From Fimbriimonas planktonicus (GTDB taxonomy: Bacteria; Armatimonadota; Fimbriimonadia; Fimbriimonadales; Fimbriimonadaceae), in the NCBI GenBank assembly GCA_965234685.1, contig OZ248539.1:2294001-2358000 (forward strand): a DNA stretch of 64,000 nucleotides, read 5' to 3'. The first letter of the stretch is position 1. Every line of letters begins with the position of its first letter. Both the position numbers and the translations under genes were made by a program. The notes beneath the pieces are model-generated. The model made no database searches. It worked only from the letters and a program-made list of their open reading frames with translations, and had not been told where the DNA came from. Of the stretch, positions 42,845 to 52,249 are shown one piece after another.

Positions 42845-45800
42845 ATGAACTTTTTACGCAAACTTTTCGACACTAGCCGACGCGACGTAGACGCCGTCTC
42901 GCCGATCATCACCAAAATCAACGGCCTCGAAGCCAACTACACCAACCTCACGGACGACGAACTCAAGGCAACTTCGCACGAGTTCAAGTCGCGTGTTGCT
43001 GGCGGCGAAAGCCTCGACAAGATGCTGCCCGAAGTATTCGCGGTTGTCCGAGAGGTCAGTCGCCGAGCCCTCGGCATGCGCCAATTCGACGTTCAGCTGA
43101 TCGGAGGAACGGTTCTCCACCAGGGCCGAATCGCCGAAATGAAGACCGGTGAAGGAAAGACCCTCGTTGCCGTCGCGCCGATGGTCCTCAACGCACTTCC
43201 CGGAAAGGGCGCGCATCTTGTTACGGTCAACGACTACCTTGCTCGACGAGACGCCGTCTGGATGGGGCCAATCTACCACTTCATGGGCTTGAGCGTTGGC
43301 ATTATCCAGGGCCAAAGCCAGGACAGCGATGAGCTAGGCGGTTCTTACCTCTACGTGCCAGGCGCAAACGCGATGGAAGACCCGCGATACATGAACCTGG
43401 TGCCATGTTCGCGACGCGATGCCTACGGCTGCGACATCGTTTACGGAACGAACCACGAATTTGGCTTCGACTACCTTCGCGACAACATGGCGTTCAGCGA
43501 AGGCGAACTTGTCATGCGCGAACTGAACTTCGCGATCGTTGACGAAGTCGACTCGATCCTCATCGACGAAGCACGAACCCCGCACATCATCAGCGGTCCT
43601 TCGAACGAAGACGTTAGCGTTTACGCAAAGGTCAACGAATACGTCAAGCAGCTTCAACCCGAGGTCCACTTCACGGCGGACAAGAAGAATCACAGCGCCA
43701 GCCTTACCGAAGAAGGCATGGACATGATCGAGCAGATGATGGAGATCGAGAACATCGCCGCTGATCCGCGATTGTTCCACCACGTCAACGCCAGCGTCAA
43801 AGCGCACGCACTCTTCGACAAGGACATTGACTACGTTGTCCGATCGGGCGAGGTCGTAATCGTTGACGAGAACACGGGTCGAATGATGTTCGGTCGCCGC
43901 TTCAGCGATGGCTTGCACCAGGCCCTCGAGGCGAAGGAAGGCGTTACCGTTCAGCGAGAAAGCCAGACGGTCGCGACCATCACCTTCCAGAACCTGTTCC
44001 GACTTTACGAAAAGCTCGGCGGAATGACCGGTACGGCCAAGACCGAAGAGGACGAATTCCGAAAGATTTATGGCCTCGACGTGGTTTCGGTGCCAACCCA
44101 CCGACCGAGCAAGCGAGAAGACCAAGCCGACCTGATCTACAAGACCATTGAGGCAAAATTCCGAGGCATCGGCTGGGAACTCCTTCGCCTTTATTCCAAG
44201 CAACAGCCCGTTCTGGTTGGAACGCGATCCATCGAAATGTCAGAGCGAGTCTCCGCGCGATTGACCGGTGACATGCTTCAGCGACTGGTTTTGATCTATC
44301 GACTCCGAGAGCGAGTTGAGATCAAAAAGGACCTTAAGGGCGAAAACGGCGCAGAAGCGAAGCGACTTTACGAAACGAATCTTCCCGACATCGATAAGCA
44401 AAGCCTCAACACGTTGCTCGCCAAGATCGATCTGGAAGCTGACCTTTTCAAGGGCGACCACATCTCGTGGTGCCTGAACGAGTTCAAGCTTCCAACCGAA
44501 GCCGAGGAATATCTCCGCGAAGCGCTCAAGCACGGAATCCCCCACAACGTTCTGAACGCAAAGAACCACGAAGGCGAAGCCGTAATCATCGCAGAAGCCG
44601 GACGAAAGGGCGCCGTCACGATCGCCACGAACATGGCCGGTCGAGGCGTTGACATTCTGCTCGGCGGACGTGTTGAGGACGAGCTCGTACGACAAGCTCG
44701 CGCTCAAACCGAGGTCGCACAAGACGGACTCGACGAGTACGGCGACACCTACGTCAGCTTCCGACGTGGCGGAATGGAGCGAGCCGCTCCGCCGCTTCCG
44801 TTGGACGACCAAGAGCGACGCGCTGCCGCCGAAGAAGTCCGCGCGCTTGGCGGTCTGTTCATCCTCGGAACGGAGCGACACGAGTCTCGCCGAATTGACA
44901 ACCAGCTCCGAGGTCGAGCCGGACGACAGGGCGACCCAGGCGAATCGCGATTCTTCGTCGCGCTCGAAGATCACCTCTGGAAGATCTTTAACGCGAACAT
45001 GATGGAGAACCCGGCGCTGAAGATGTGGCCGCCAATGGAAATGGTGGACACGCGGTTCCTCTCGCGCATGATCGAGAAGACCCAGCAGCGCATCGAAAAC
45101 CACTTCTTCGAGGCCCGAAAGCACGTTCTCGAATACGACGACGTTCTCAACGCCCAGCGCGAACACGTCTATGGAATGCGACGAGAAGTGCTGTTGGGCA
45201 AGGATGTCCGAACGGAGCTTCAGGCCTACTTGCGCGAAGCAATGGCCGAACTCGTGGACGATGCTTGGATGGTGGACGAGACCTCCGGCGAGCAGTTCTA
45301 CGACCACTCGGCGCTGTTTGAAGACGCGAACGAGCTCTTCCCGCTGGTCGACCACGTCACCCTAAGCGAGCTGGAGCAGTATCAGCCCGGCCCAGAGCTG
45401 GTCGAGTTTCTCTACGGCGTCGCGATGAAAGCTTACGACGAGAAGGTTGCTCGCCTGAGCGACGCAATGAACGAACTCGAGCGGTTTGTCATCCTCAAGG
45501 CGGTCAACGATCGCTGGATGGACCACCTGCAGATGGTCGAGTACGTTCGAGACGGTATCAGCCTCCGCGGTTATGGTCAGGTTGACCCGCTGGTCGCTTA
45601 CAAGCGAGAGACCTACGATCTCTTCCAGCGCACCGATAAGGGAATCCGAACCGATGCGGCAAAGCTCATCTTCCGCATGAACATTCAGGTGGAGAATCCA
45701 ACTCCACTCGAACTCGATCTCCTCGGCGGTGCTCCGGCGCTACCGGAAGGCACCGAGTCGGGTGGCGTGGCAACGATGACGAAGGCCGAGCCAGGCACTT

Positions 45801-45922
45801 TGCCGTTTCCCAAGGACATCGATGCGAAGCGTGTCGGTCGAAATGACGTTTGTCCTTGCGGAAGCGGTCACAAGTTCAAGGAGTGCCATTACAAGCAACT
45901 TCGTGCCGATGGCGTGATCTAA
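42845..45922 (+). CDS. secA: Protein translocase subunit SecA
   Basis: 1025 residues. The ATPase motor of the Sec export pathway, acting with SecYEG at the inner membrane. Motifs: Walker A MKTGEGKT (99-106), VNDYLARRDA, DEVDSILIDEARTP, TNMAGRGVDILLGG, and GRAGRQGDPGESRFF. The C-terminal zinc-binding SEC-C motif is intact (Cys1003, Cys1005, Cys1014, His1015), indicating SecB or ribosome contact. It is longer than E. coli SecA (901) with an extended helical region around 475-560. A strong terminator follows at 45998. Confidence 0.97.
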   Translation: MNFLRKLFDTSRRDVDAVSPIITKINGLEANYTNLTDDELKATSHEFKSRVAGGESLDKMLPEVFAVVREVSRRALGMRQFDVQLIGGTVLHQGRIAEMKTGEGKTLVAVAPMVLNALPGKGAHLVTVNDYLARRDAVWMGPIYHFMGLSVGIIQGQSQDSDELGGSYLYVPGANAMEDPRYMNLVPCSRRDAYGCDIVYGTNHEFGFDYLRDNMAFSEGELVMRELNFAIVDEVDSILIDEARTPHIISGPSNEDVSVYAKVNEYVKQLQPEVHFTADKKNHSASLTEEGMDMIEQMMEIENIAADPRLFHHVNASVKAHALFDKDIDYVVRSGEVVIVDENTGRMMFGRRFSDGLHQALEAKEGVTVQRESQTVATITFQNLFRLYEKLGGMTGTAKTEEDEFRKIYGLDVVSVPTHRPSKREDQADLIYKTIEAKFRGIGWELLRLYSKQQPVLVGTRSIEMSERVSARLTGDMLQRLVLIYRLRERVEIKKDLKGENGAEAKRLYETNLPDIDKQSLNTLLAKIDLEADLFKGDHISWCLNEFKLPTEAEEYLREALKHGIPHNVLNAKNHEGEAVIIAEAGRKGAVTIATNMAGRGVDILLGGRVEDELVRQARAQTEVAQDGLDEYGDTYVSFRRGGMERAAPPLPLDDQERRAAAEEVRALGGLFILGTERHESRRIDNQLRGRAGRQGDPGESRFFVALEDHLWKIFNANMMENPALKMWPPMEMVDTRFLSRMIEKTQQRIENHFFEARKHVLEYDDVLNAQREHVYGMRREVLLGKDVRTELQAYLREAMAELVDDAWMVDETSGEQFYDHSALFEDANELFPLVDHVTLSELEQYQPGPELVEFLYGVAMKAYDEKVARLSDAMNELERFVILKAVNDRWMDHLQMVEYVRDGISLRGYGQVDPLVAYKRETYDLFQRTDKGIRTDAAKLIFRMNIQVENPTPLELDLLGGAPALPEGTESGGVATMTKAEPGTLPFPKDIDAKRVGRNDVCPCGSGHKFKECHYKQLRADGVI

Positions 45923-45997
45923 CCGGGAACCTCTGGGGAAACTCGTCGTCAACAAGATGTCAATGCGGTTGTGACAGACTGCAATTACTCATCAGGT

Positions 45998-46030
45998 ACC
46001 CCGTTTGAATTCAAACGGGGTCTTTTTTTC
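45998..46030 (+). terminator. Rho-independent terminator after secA
   Basis: A perfect 24 bp palindrome, ACCCCGTTTGAA/TTCAAACGGGGT (45998-46021), followed by CTTTTTTTC. Confidence 0.93.
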
Positions 46031-46067
46031 GCTTTGATTTTGCAAAACCGGGTGTAACATATCCGCC

Positions 46068-47648
46068 TTGAAACGAAGTTCTTGGCTCCTCGTTCCCGTA
46101 TTGCTCGCTGGCTGCAGCCAGGGTGGGTTCAGCAAGCGGAATACATCCTCGACGTCCACCTTCCGGTACGCGATGCACACCTCGCCCACAACGCTGGATC
46201 CCGGCAAAGTGCAGGATGTCGACACCGGCGACCTCATTCAGAACATCTACGAAGGTCTGGTGAGTTACTCCGAGGAGAACAAGATCATCCCCCAGCTAGC
46301 CGAAAGCTGGACAATGGAGAACGGCGGCAAGACCTACGTCATGAAGCTCCGTGCGAACGCGAAGTTTCACAACGGACGAGACGTCACCGCCGAGGACGTG
46401 AAGTTCAGCCTGGAGCGCAACAGCGATCCCAAGTTTGGTTCACCAACGGCCGGCAGCTACTTGGCCGACATCGTTGGCTTTGCTGAGCGCTTCGAAGGCA
46501 AAGCGAAAGAGATTTCCGGTCTCGTAGTGGTTGACAGCAAAACGATCAAGATCACCATCGACAAGCCTCGACCGTACTTCCTCGGAAAGTTGACTTACCC
46601 ATGCGCCTTCGTGGTCGCAAAGGAGACCGCTAAAGACGAGGAGATCAACGACATCGAAGAAGTGATCGGCACGGGTCCGTTTAAGCTGGCGAAGTACGAC
46701 AAGGACCAACAGCTCGAAATGGCTCCGTTTGCGGACTACTATCTCGGTGCGCCAAAGATTGGAAAACTCGTTCGGCCGGTGATAAAGGACGCTTCTACGC
46801 GCCTACTGAAGTATCGAAACAATGAGTTGGACATTCTCACCCTTGAGCGGCAAGACCTTCCTGCCGTAGAGTCCGATGCAAAGCTCAAAGCCGAATTAAA
46901 GGCAGTAGATCGACCGGCGATTTACTACATCGGAATGAACCAGGGGCTCTACGCTCCGTTCAAGGACGTTCGGGTTCGGAAGGCCTTTGCGATGGCAATT
47001 AACCGCGCAAAGATTGCCGGGGACATCATCCACCTCCCCGAGGCTAAAGGCTTCATCCCGGCGGGCATTGACGGACATCGACCGGACATCAAAGGCATCC
47101 CGTTCGATCCAGCCACGGCGCGCGATCTGCTCGCCCAGGCGGGATATCCCGGCGGAAAGGGCCTGCCGCCGCTCACGATTACTTACCGAGAAGGTCGGCC
47201 GGATAGCCAGCTTCTCGCCGTCTCGACGGTGACCGATCTGAAGAAGAATCTCGGCGTTGAAGTCGCGACCCGGGCAATGGAATGGCGAACGTTCCTTGAA
47301 GCAAGAAACGCCAAGAAGCTCCAGTTCGTTGGTCTGAGTTGGTTCGCCGACTACCTCGATCCCGAAAACTTCATTAGCTTCCTGCTGACCAGCAAAGCGG
47401 TCGAAAACCGCGACGGGTATTCGAATGCCAAAGTCGATGACCTCTGCGCACGGGCAGATGTCGAGCCAGATGTAGAAAAGCGGCGGGCCATGTACCAGGA
47501 GGCCGAAGATCTCCTTCTCGAAGACGCGGCCCGCATTCCGGCTTACTTCGGTCGGGACATGATTTTGGTCAAACCTCAGGTCAAGGGCTTGCGCACGAAT
47601 CTTTTTGGCACTATGGTGCATACCACGGTAGAAATTGCCGAAAAGTGA
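46068..47648 (+). CDS. ABC transporter substrate-binding lipoprotein, family 5 (peptide/dipeptide type)
   Basis: 526 residues from TTG 46068. A lipobox LLAGCS (about 12-17, Cys16) marks it as a lipoprotein. Family 5 features: TTLDPGKVQDVDTGDLIQNI, YEGLVSY, LAESWTMENGGKTYVMKLR, NAKFHNGRDVTAEDVKFSLE, VIGTGPFKL, VRVRKAFAMAINRAKI. Family members bring peptides, nickel or oligosaccharides to Opp/Dpp-type permeases; none is encoded nearby, so it may serve a remote transporter. TAACAT lies 7 nt before the TTG. It overlaps coaD. Confidence 0.92.
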   Translation: MKRSSWLLVPVLLAGCSQGGFSKRNTSSTSTFRYAMHTSPTTLDPGKVQDVDTGDLIQNIYEGLVSYSEENKIIPQLAESWTMENGGKTYVMKLRANAKFHNGRDVTAEDVKFSLERNSDPKFGSPTAGSYLADIVGFAERFEGKAKEISGLVVVDSKTIKITIDKPRPYFLGKLTYPCAFVVAKETAKDEEINDIEEVIGTGPFKLAKYDKDQQLEMAPFADYYLGAPKIGKLVRPVIKDASTRLLKYRNNELDILTLERQDLPAVESDAKLKAELKAVDRPAIYYIGMNQGLYAPFKDVRVRKAFAMAINRAKIAGDIIHLPEAKGFIPAGIDGHRPDIKGIPFDPATARDLLAQAGYPGGKGLPPLTITYREGRPDSQLLAVSTVTDLKKNLGVEVATRAMEWRTFLEARNAKKLQFVGLSWFADYLDPENFISFLLTSKAVENRDGYSNAKVDDLCARADVEPDVEKRRAMYQEAEDLLLEDAARIPAYFGRDMILVKPQVKGLRTNLFGTMVHTTVEIAEK

Positions 47649-48169
47649 TGAAAATGCTTGCCATCTACCCCGGGAGCTTCGACCCGCCGACTCTCGGGCA
47701 TCTTGATGTCATCGAGCGGGCAACTCACCTGTTTGATCGACTGATCATCGCGGTGGGCGTCAATTCGGCTAAGCGGCCGTTGCTTACCACCGATCAACGT
47801 ATCGAAGCACTTCGGCTTTCGACTGCCCACTTTCCAAACGTGGAAGTCGCAAGCTTCAGCGGGCTGTTGGTTGAATACGCGAGGAGCGTCGGCGCAAAGT
47901 CGATTGTTCGGGGCCTTCGGGCGACGGCCGATTTTGAGTACGAATTTCAGATGGCGATGATCAATCGGCGACTCGCGAGCGACGTCGACAGCGTCTTTCT
48001 TATGACTCGCTGGGATTACAGCTACCTCAGCAGTTCGATGGTCCGCGAAGTGGCGGTCCTCGGCGGAGACTATTCCACCCTCGTTCCCGAGCCAGTTGTC
48101 CCCATCGTCGCGGCGGCGCTCGAAGCACGGGATCATATTCCGGCGATGGAAACTTCGCAACACGGCTAA
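47648..48169 (+). CDS. coaD: Phosphopantetheine adenylyltransferase
   Basis: 173 residues from ATG 47648, whose A is the last base of the preceding TGA (GTG 47645 and ATG 47654 are alternatives). CoaD transfers AMP from ATP to 4'-phosphopantetheine, the penultimate CoA step. Motifs: YPGSFDPPTLGHLDVIERA (nucleotidyltransferase HxGH type), KSIVRGLRATADFEYEFQMA (substrate loop) and SSSMVREVA. Length is normal (159-165) plus a short C-terminal tail. Confidence 0.95.
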   Translation: MKMLAIYPGSFDPPTLGHLDVIERATHLFDRLIIAVGVNSAKRPLLTTDQRIEALRLSTAHFPNVEVASFSGLLVEYARSVGAKSIVRGLRATADFEYEFQMAMINRRLASDVDSVFLMTRWDYSYLSSSMVREVAVLGGDYSTLVPEPVVPIVAAALEARDHIPAMETSQHG

Positions 48170-48187
48170 ACTAGACAACTGCTCTCA

Positions 48188-48742
48188 ATGGACACCCTTC
48201 GCCTCCTGGATCAACTACACGATTTAACGATTGAGAAGCCTTCACATCTTCCTGGCATTCCGCTGTATTGGGGTTTAGACAAGGACGAGATTTCGCTGCT
48301 CATCACCAAGATTCGTGCGAGCTTGCCGCAAGAAATGAAAACGGCAGCAAACACTGCCCGCGAAAGTGAGCGGCTGCTCGAAAGTGCCAAAGAGGACGTT
48401 GCCCTCACGCTGTTGAACGCGCAAAAGGATGCCGAACGGATCCTCGTCGAAGCGCAGCAAGAAGCAGAGCGGATCCTCGAACAAGCGAGATTGAAGCAGC
48501 AGCAGATGGTCGCCGAGAGCGAAGTCCTGAAGCTCAGTAAGGCTCAAAGCGAAGAGATTCGAAACGCCGCGGACAGAGACTCGCTTCAGATGCGGCGCGG
48601 AGCCGAGAAGTACGCCTACGACGTACTGTCGCAACTCGAGCATGTTCTCAGTAAAGCGATGACCACGGTGAACGCCGGCAAGCAGGAAATGGCCCCGTCG
48701 GTGGAAGCCAAGCCCGCGCCGCAGAACGTCAAGGTCAAGTGA
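48188..48742 (+). CDS. Coiled-coil protein, coaD-linked 'ATPase/subunit-b-like' family
   Basis: 184 residues. The N-terminus (MDTLRLLDQLHDLTIEKPSH, then WGLDKDEISLLITKIRASLP) matches a small family found next to coaD in many Clostridia, often named ATPase because its helix resembles the ATP synthase b subunit. Residues ~55-165 are a long charged coiled coil with repeated AQKDAERILVEAQQEAERIL pattern. There is no membrane segment. Function unknown. It starts 18 bp after coaD, likely same transcript. Confidence 0.75.
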   Translation: MDTLRLLDQLHDLTIEKPSHLPGIPLYWGLDKDEISLLITKIRASLPQEMKTAANTARESERLLESAKEDVALTLLNAQKDAERILVEAQQEAERILEQARLKQQQMVAESEVLKLSKAQSEEIRNAADRDSLQMRRGAEKYAYDVLSQLEHVLSKAMTTVNAGKQEMAPSVEAKPAPQNVKVK

Positions 48743-48743
48743 C

Positions 48744-49250
48744 TTGAACCCGATCCTGACCGCCGGCTACGGCAACCGGGGATTTCCGGCGTTCATCGAG
48801 CTGATGAAGCGGCACCGGGTGACTCACCTTGTAGATGTCCGTAGCGTGCCGCAATCCAGCTACTGGACTGATTTTAGGCGCGAGAACCTAGAACGGCTCG
48901 TACCACCGACCGGTCTTCGCTACGTCTACATGGGCGACACTCTGGGCGGAATTGCCGACAGCCCGGTGCTGTGCAAAGATCCCGAGGCCGTGGAGTTACC
49001 ACCCCTTTTCGACGAGCCAAAGCTTGCACTTGGGATCGATCGACTGTTGAAAGCGGCTGAGAGTCCAGACCGGTTCTTGTGCTTGATGTGCGGCTGTCTC
49101 CGACCGCACCGCTGTCATCGCTCACGACTGCTCGGGCCCGCGCTTTTGGATCGCGGCGTGGAGTTGATGCACTTAAATGACGAAGGGGAACCGGTTCCGC
49201 AACGAGTAGTCGCAGCGGAATCGATTCCCCCTCAAGCGAGTCTGTTCTAG
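48744..49250 (+). CDS. DUF488 family protein
   Basis: 168 residues from a TTG. The DUF488 signature is clear: TAGYGNR near the start, VTHLVDVRSVPQSS, FRRENLERL, and the cysteine cluster LCLMCGCLRPHRCHRSRLL. Function is not established; the family is conserved and has possible nucleic-acid or metal-linked roles. Its start is 1 bp after the preceding stop, and its 3' end overlaps the converging FG-GAP gene by 4 bp. Confidence 0.85.
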   Translation: MNPILTAGYGNRGFPAFIELMKRHRVTHLVDVRSVPQSSYWTDFRRENLERLVPPTGLRYVYMGDTLGGIADSPVLCKDPEAVELPPLFDEPKLALGIDRLLKAAESPDRFLCLMCGCLRPHRCHRSRLLGPALLDRGVELMHLNDEGEPVPQRVVAAESIPPQASLF

Positions 49251-52162
49251 TTCTCTGTGACTTCCATTCGAGCACTCTTGGTGCCTTGACCCTGGAGATT
49301 TGCGTAGAGGTTCACTCGCCCACGCTTACCAAAAGTCGTGCTAACCGTCACCTGCACCGAGCTTTGACCGGCTGGAATGATGACCGAAGCGGGCAGTGAC
49401 GCCACAGCCGGGGCGTCTGTGCCAAGCGTCACTACCGTCCCGCTTGCCGGAGCAACCCCGGTGATAGAGATGGTCATGATTGCTGAGTCTCCAGAGACAA
49501 CGCTGGACGGAGCGGTGACCGAGGTGATCGCGCTACGCACGATGGCGACAGAACTTGTGCGAGTCACTCCACTGCTGGATGCCTGAACAACGACTGATGG
49601 ATGCGATAGCGCACCGCTCTCTGCGGGGAAGGTAGCCGATGTGGCCCCTTCTGGCACGGTGACGGTTGCGGGAACCGTCAAGCGGTTTGAACTTGTGCTA
49701 AGAGCGATCTCGACCCCACCGACCGGCGCTGGAGCCGTGAGGGTGACCATTCCCACCGTGCTTCCAAAGGTGGAGATGCTGGATTCCTGGAAACTGAACG
49801 CGCTCAAGACTGCGCCATGCTTGACGAGAATCGTGGCCGACTTTTCGCTGAAGGTAGGCGTTGCCGTAACTTTAGCCGTGAAGTCCGTCGGGACCGGCTT
49901 TCCTGTTACCAGTACGGAAGCACGCGTGGCCCCCATCGGTACTGAAACAGTCGCCGGGCATTCGAGCGCGCTCGGCATCGAGTTGCTCAGGTTGACGGTC
50001 ATTCCGCCGACTGGAGCCGGTGCCTGTAGCAAGATGGTTGCCATCGCCGTTCGCCCCGTTTCTACTTGTGTACGGTCAAACGTGACGCCACCGACTCGGG
50101 GGATGCGGAGGATAATCGTTCCGGTCCCAGACGTGAACGCCGTCGCCGTACCCGTTACCGTGACGGTTGTATCCGCATTAACGCTACCGGCGGAAACCGG
50201 GAAGGTCGCCGACGTGGACCCGGCCGGAACGGTGACGGTGCTTGGAACCGCCAAAGCCGGTGTGCTGCTGGAAAGATTGATGACGGTGTCGGTTGCGGAT
50301 GCGCTGCTGATCGTAACCGTGCCCGTGGTTGCCTTACTGGTTGTTACCCCTTGGGTCGCAAAACTAATCGACATGGTCCGATAGACCGCGTAAGCGTAAG
50401 CCGCACCTCGGTTGGAACCGCCTGGATCGGCAAGTCGCGCGCCAACGAGAACGGACTCTCCATCGATGCCCACGCTACAGCCGAATTGGTTTCCGTTCGC
50501 ACTGTCCGTAGCCAGGATCAAAGATTCTGATCCCCAAACTCCCGCCGTACGAGTGTAGGAGTAAGCCGCCCCTCGATTTGAGCCGCCGATGTCCGAGCTG
50601 AATGCGCCAACCACCGCGAGGTCTCCCGAGATACCCACGGCAAAGCCGAAGTTATCGCCGTTCGTCGCATTGCTTGCCGTCAGCTTGGCTTGCATCGCCC
50701 ACGAGCCAGATGCCTTGGACACAACATACGCGGCACCACGGTCAGTGCCTCCGGTATCGGCAAATCGAGCACCCGTGATGAATGTATCGCCAGACATGGC
50801 GCAGCTAAAACCGAGTCGATCGTTGGGGCCGGCGTCTGGAGCGACGAACTTTAGCGCCTGCGTCCATGTGCTTCCACTCCGCTCATAAATGTAGGCGGCG
50901 CCACCGTTTGTCGCTCCAGCATCCACACCGTAAGCGCCCATCACAACTCGGTCGCCGGAAATGCCAACGCTGTAGCCAAGCTGGTCCGAGTTACGACCAT
51001 CGCTTGCGGTGAGCTTCGCCTGCTGGGTCCAAGTGCTACCACGTCGGACAAACACGTATCCAGCCCCGCGATTGCTTCCACCTGGATCCGCGTTCCGGGC
51101 ACCAACGATTACCGTGTTGCCAGAAATTCCGACCGCAAACCCAAACTGGTCAGAAGATCCCGTATCATTGCCAACCAACTTTTGCTGCTGCGACCAGGAC
51201 GTACCATTCCGCACGAAGACATAAGCAGAGCCACCACCGTCGCCGTATGCACCCAGCACCACGGTTTCGCCGGAGATACCGACGCTGTAACCCAAGTAGT
51301 CACCGCTGGCACCGTCGGACGCCACGAGCTTGGCCTCTTGGGTCCAAGTCACGCCCTCTCGACGGTAAACGTACGCTGCACCAAAGTCACTGCCGGGCAG
51401 GTTAACGTAGGGTGCACCAATGACCGCCAAATTGCCAGATACGGCAACGCTGAATCCAAATTGGTCGCTGTTCGCGCCGTCGCTGGCAATGAGCTTGGCC
51501 TGCTGCGTCCAGACGGGGTCGATGGTCACCGGATACTGAGCGTTTTGGTCATCGACCACAACGTACATCGCGTCGTTCGCGGCTTCGAGATGAGCAGGAA
51601 GCACGGTTCCGTTGGCATCCCAAACCGAAAGGCCAGCATAGGAAAACTTGGCCGTCGAGGTTTTGAACTCCACCGTTTGCTCGTCAATCTGTTCGAGACC
51701 GGTAGCACCATTGACGGCCAACTTGACCCAGAGGTTTTGGCCCATTCCTGGCTTGCTTTGAACCTGCATCCAGTGGTGCAATCCGGTGCGTTCATTGACA
51801 TACCACTCCCGGAAATTGGGTCGCGTGAGGTTTAGCCTTGGCCAACCGGAATTGTCCACGCCTCGGCTGACTTGGGGCGCGCCAGTGGCTACTCGTGATG
51901 CTCCGCTGCCAAAGGCCACGGTTCGAATGGCGATACTGTCCGCGTTCGCCCGCAGCTTCATCGCGCCGGAATTTGAGAATTCAGCGGAAAACCGATTGGG
52001 CTGCCGAGCGATGTACCCCGTTCCCGTTTGGTCAAAACCTCGCGCTAGCCTGTCTGAAATGTCCGACAAGTTGCTCGACTGGGAGGGCAGGTGATCGGCA
52101 CCAATCGCCGTGCTCGAAGAAGCCAGCAATGACAAAGCCAAAAAATGTAGACGCACATGCAA
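49247..52162 (-). CDS. FG-GAP repeat / Ig-like surface protein, paralogue C
   Basis: 971 residues from TTG 52162 with a signal peptide (MHVRLHFLALSLLASSSTAIG). Same plan as the proteins at 7918 and 10907: N-terminal domain (SIRTVAFGSG, REWYVNERTGLHHWMQV, QYPVTIDPVW), seven FG-GAP-like units (SDQFGFSVAVSGNLAVIG, GAAYVYRREG), about four Ig-like repeats (VPSTVTVPAGSTSATFPVSA) and the same C-terminal ending (QGTKSARMEVT versus QGTKSAKITVT). It is much more diverged at DNA level than copies A and B are from each other and is the older relative. Probably an exported surface protein. Confidence 0.85.
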   Translation of the reverse strand: MHVRLHFLALSLLASSSTAIGADHLPSQSSNLSDISDRLARGFDQTGTGYIARQPNRFSAEFSNSGAMKLRANADSIAIRTVAFGSGASRVATGAPQVSRGVDNSGWPRLNLTRPNFREWYVNERTGLHHWMQVQSKPGMGQNLWVKLAVNGATGLEQIDEQTVEFKTSTAKFSYAGLSVWDANGTVLPAHLEAANDAMYVVVDDQNAQYPVTIDPVWTQQAKLIASDGANSDQFGFSVAVSGNLAVIGAPYVNLPGSDFGAAYVYRREGVTWTQEAKLVASDGASGDYLGYSVGISGETVVLGAYGDGGGSAYVFVRNGTSWSQQQKLVGNDTGSSDQFGFAVGISGNTVIVGARNADPGGSNRGAGYVFVRRGSTWTQQAKLTASDGRNSDQLGYSVGISGDRVVMGAYGVDAGATNGGAAYIYERSGSTWTQALKFVAPDAGPNDRLGFSCAMSGDTFITGARFADTGGTDRGAAYVVSKASGSWAMQAKLTASNATNGDNFGFAVGISGDLAVVGAFSSDIGGSNRGAAYSYTRTAGVWGSESLILATDSANGNQFGCSVGIDGESVLVGARLADPGGSNRGAAYAYAVYRTMSISFATQGVTTSKATTGTVTISSASATDTVINLSSSTPALAVPSTVTVPAGSTSATFPVSAGSVNADTTVTVTGTATAFTSGTGTIILRIPRVGGVTFDRTQVETGRTAMATILLQAPAPVGGMTVNLSNSMPSALECPATVSVPMGATRASVLVTGKPVPTDFTAKVTATPTFSEKSATILVKHGAVLSAFSFQESSISTFGSTVGMVTLTAPAPVGGVEIALSTSSNRLTVPATVTVPEGATSATFPAESGALSHPSVVVQASSSGVTRTSSVAIVRSAITSVTAPSSVVSGDSAIMTISITGVAPASGTVVTLGTDAPAVASLPASVIIPAGQSSVQVTVSTTFGKRGRVNLYANLQGQGTKSARMEVTEN
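50380..51510 (-). repeat. Seven FG-GAP coding repeats in paralogue C
   Basis: Seven units of about 50-58 codons, with variable loops (DPGGSNRG, GDGGG). Unlike copy A, DNA identity between units is low, so this array looks old and stable. Confidence 0.75.
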
Positions 52163-52249
52163 AAGATTGGTGCTTGCCTTGCGCTCTAACGTACCTCTAA
52201 AGCGGTACTAACCCATTCGATTCTTTGATCCTAAACCGCTGATCCATTG

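Noticed and set aside
43334..45355. Two long minus-strand frames (289 and 371 codons)
   Set aside because: Both are antisense to secA and contain no recognisable domain.
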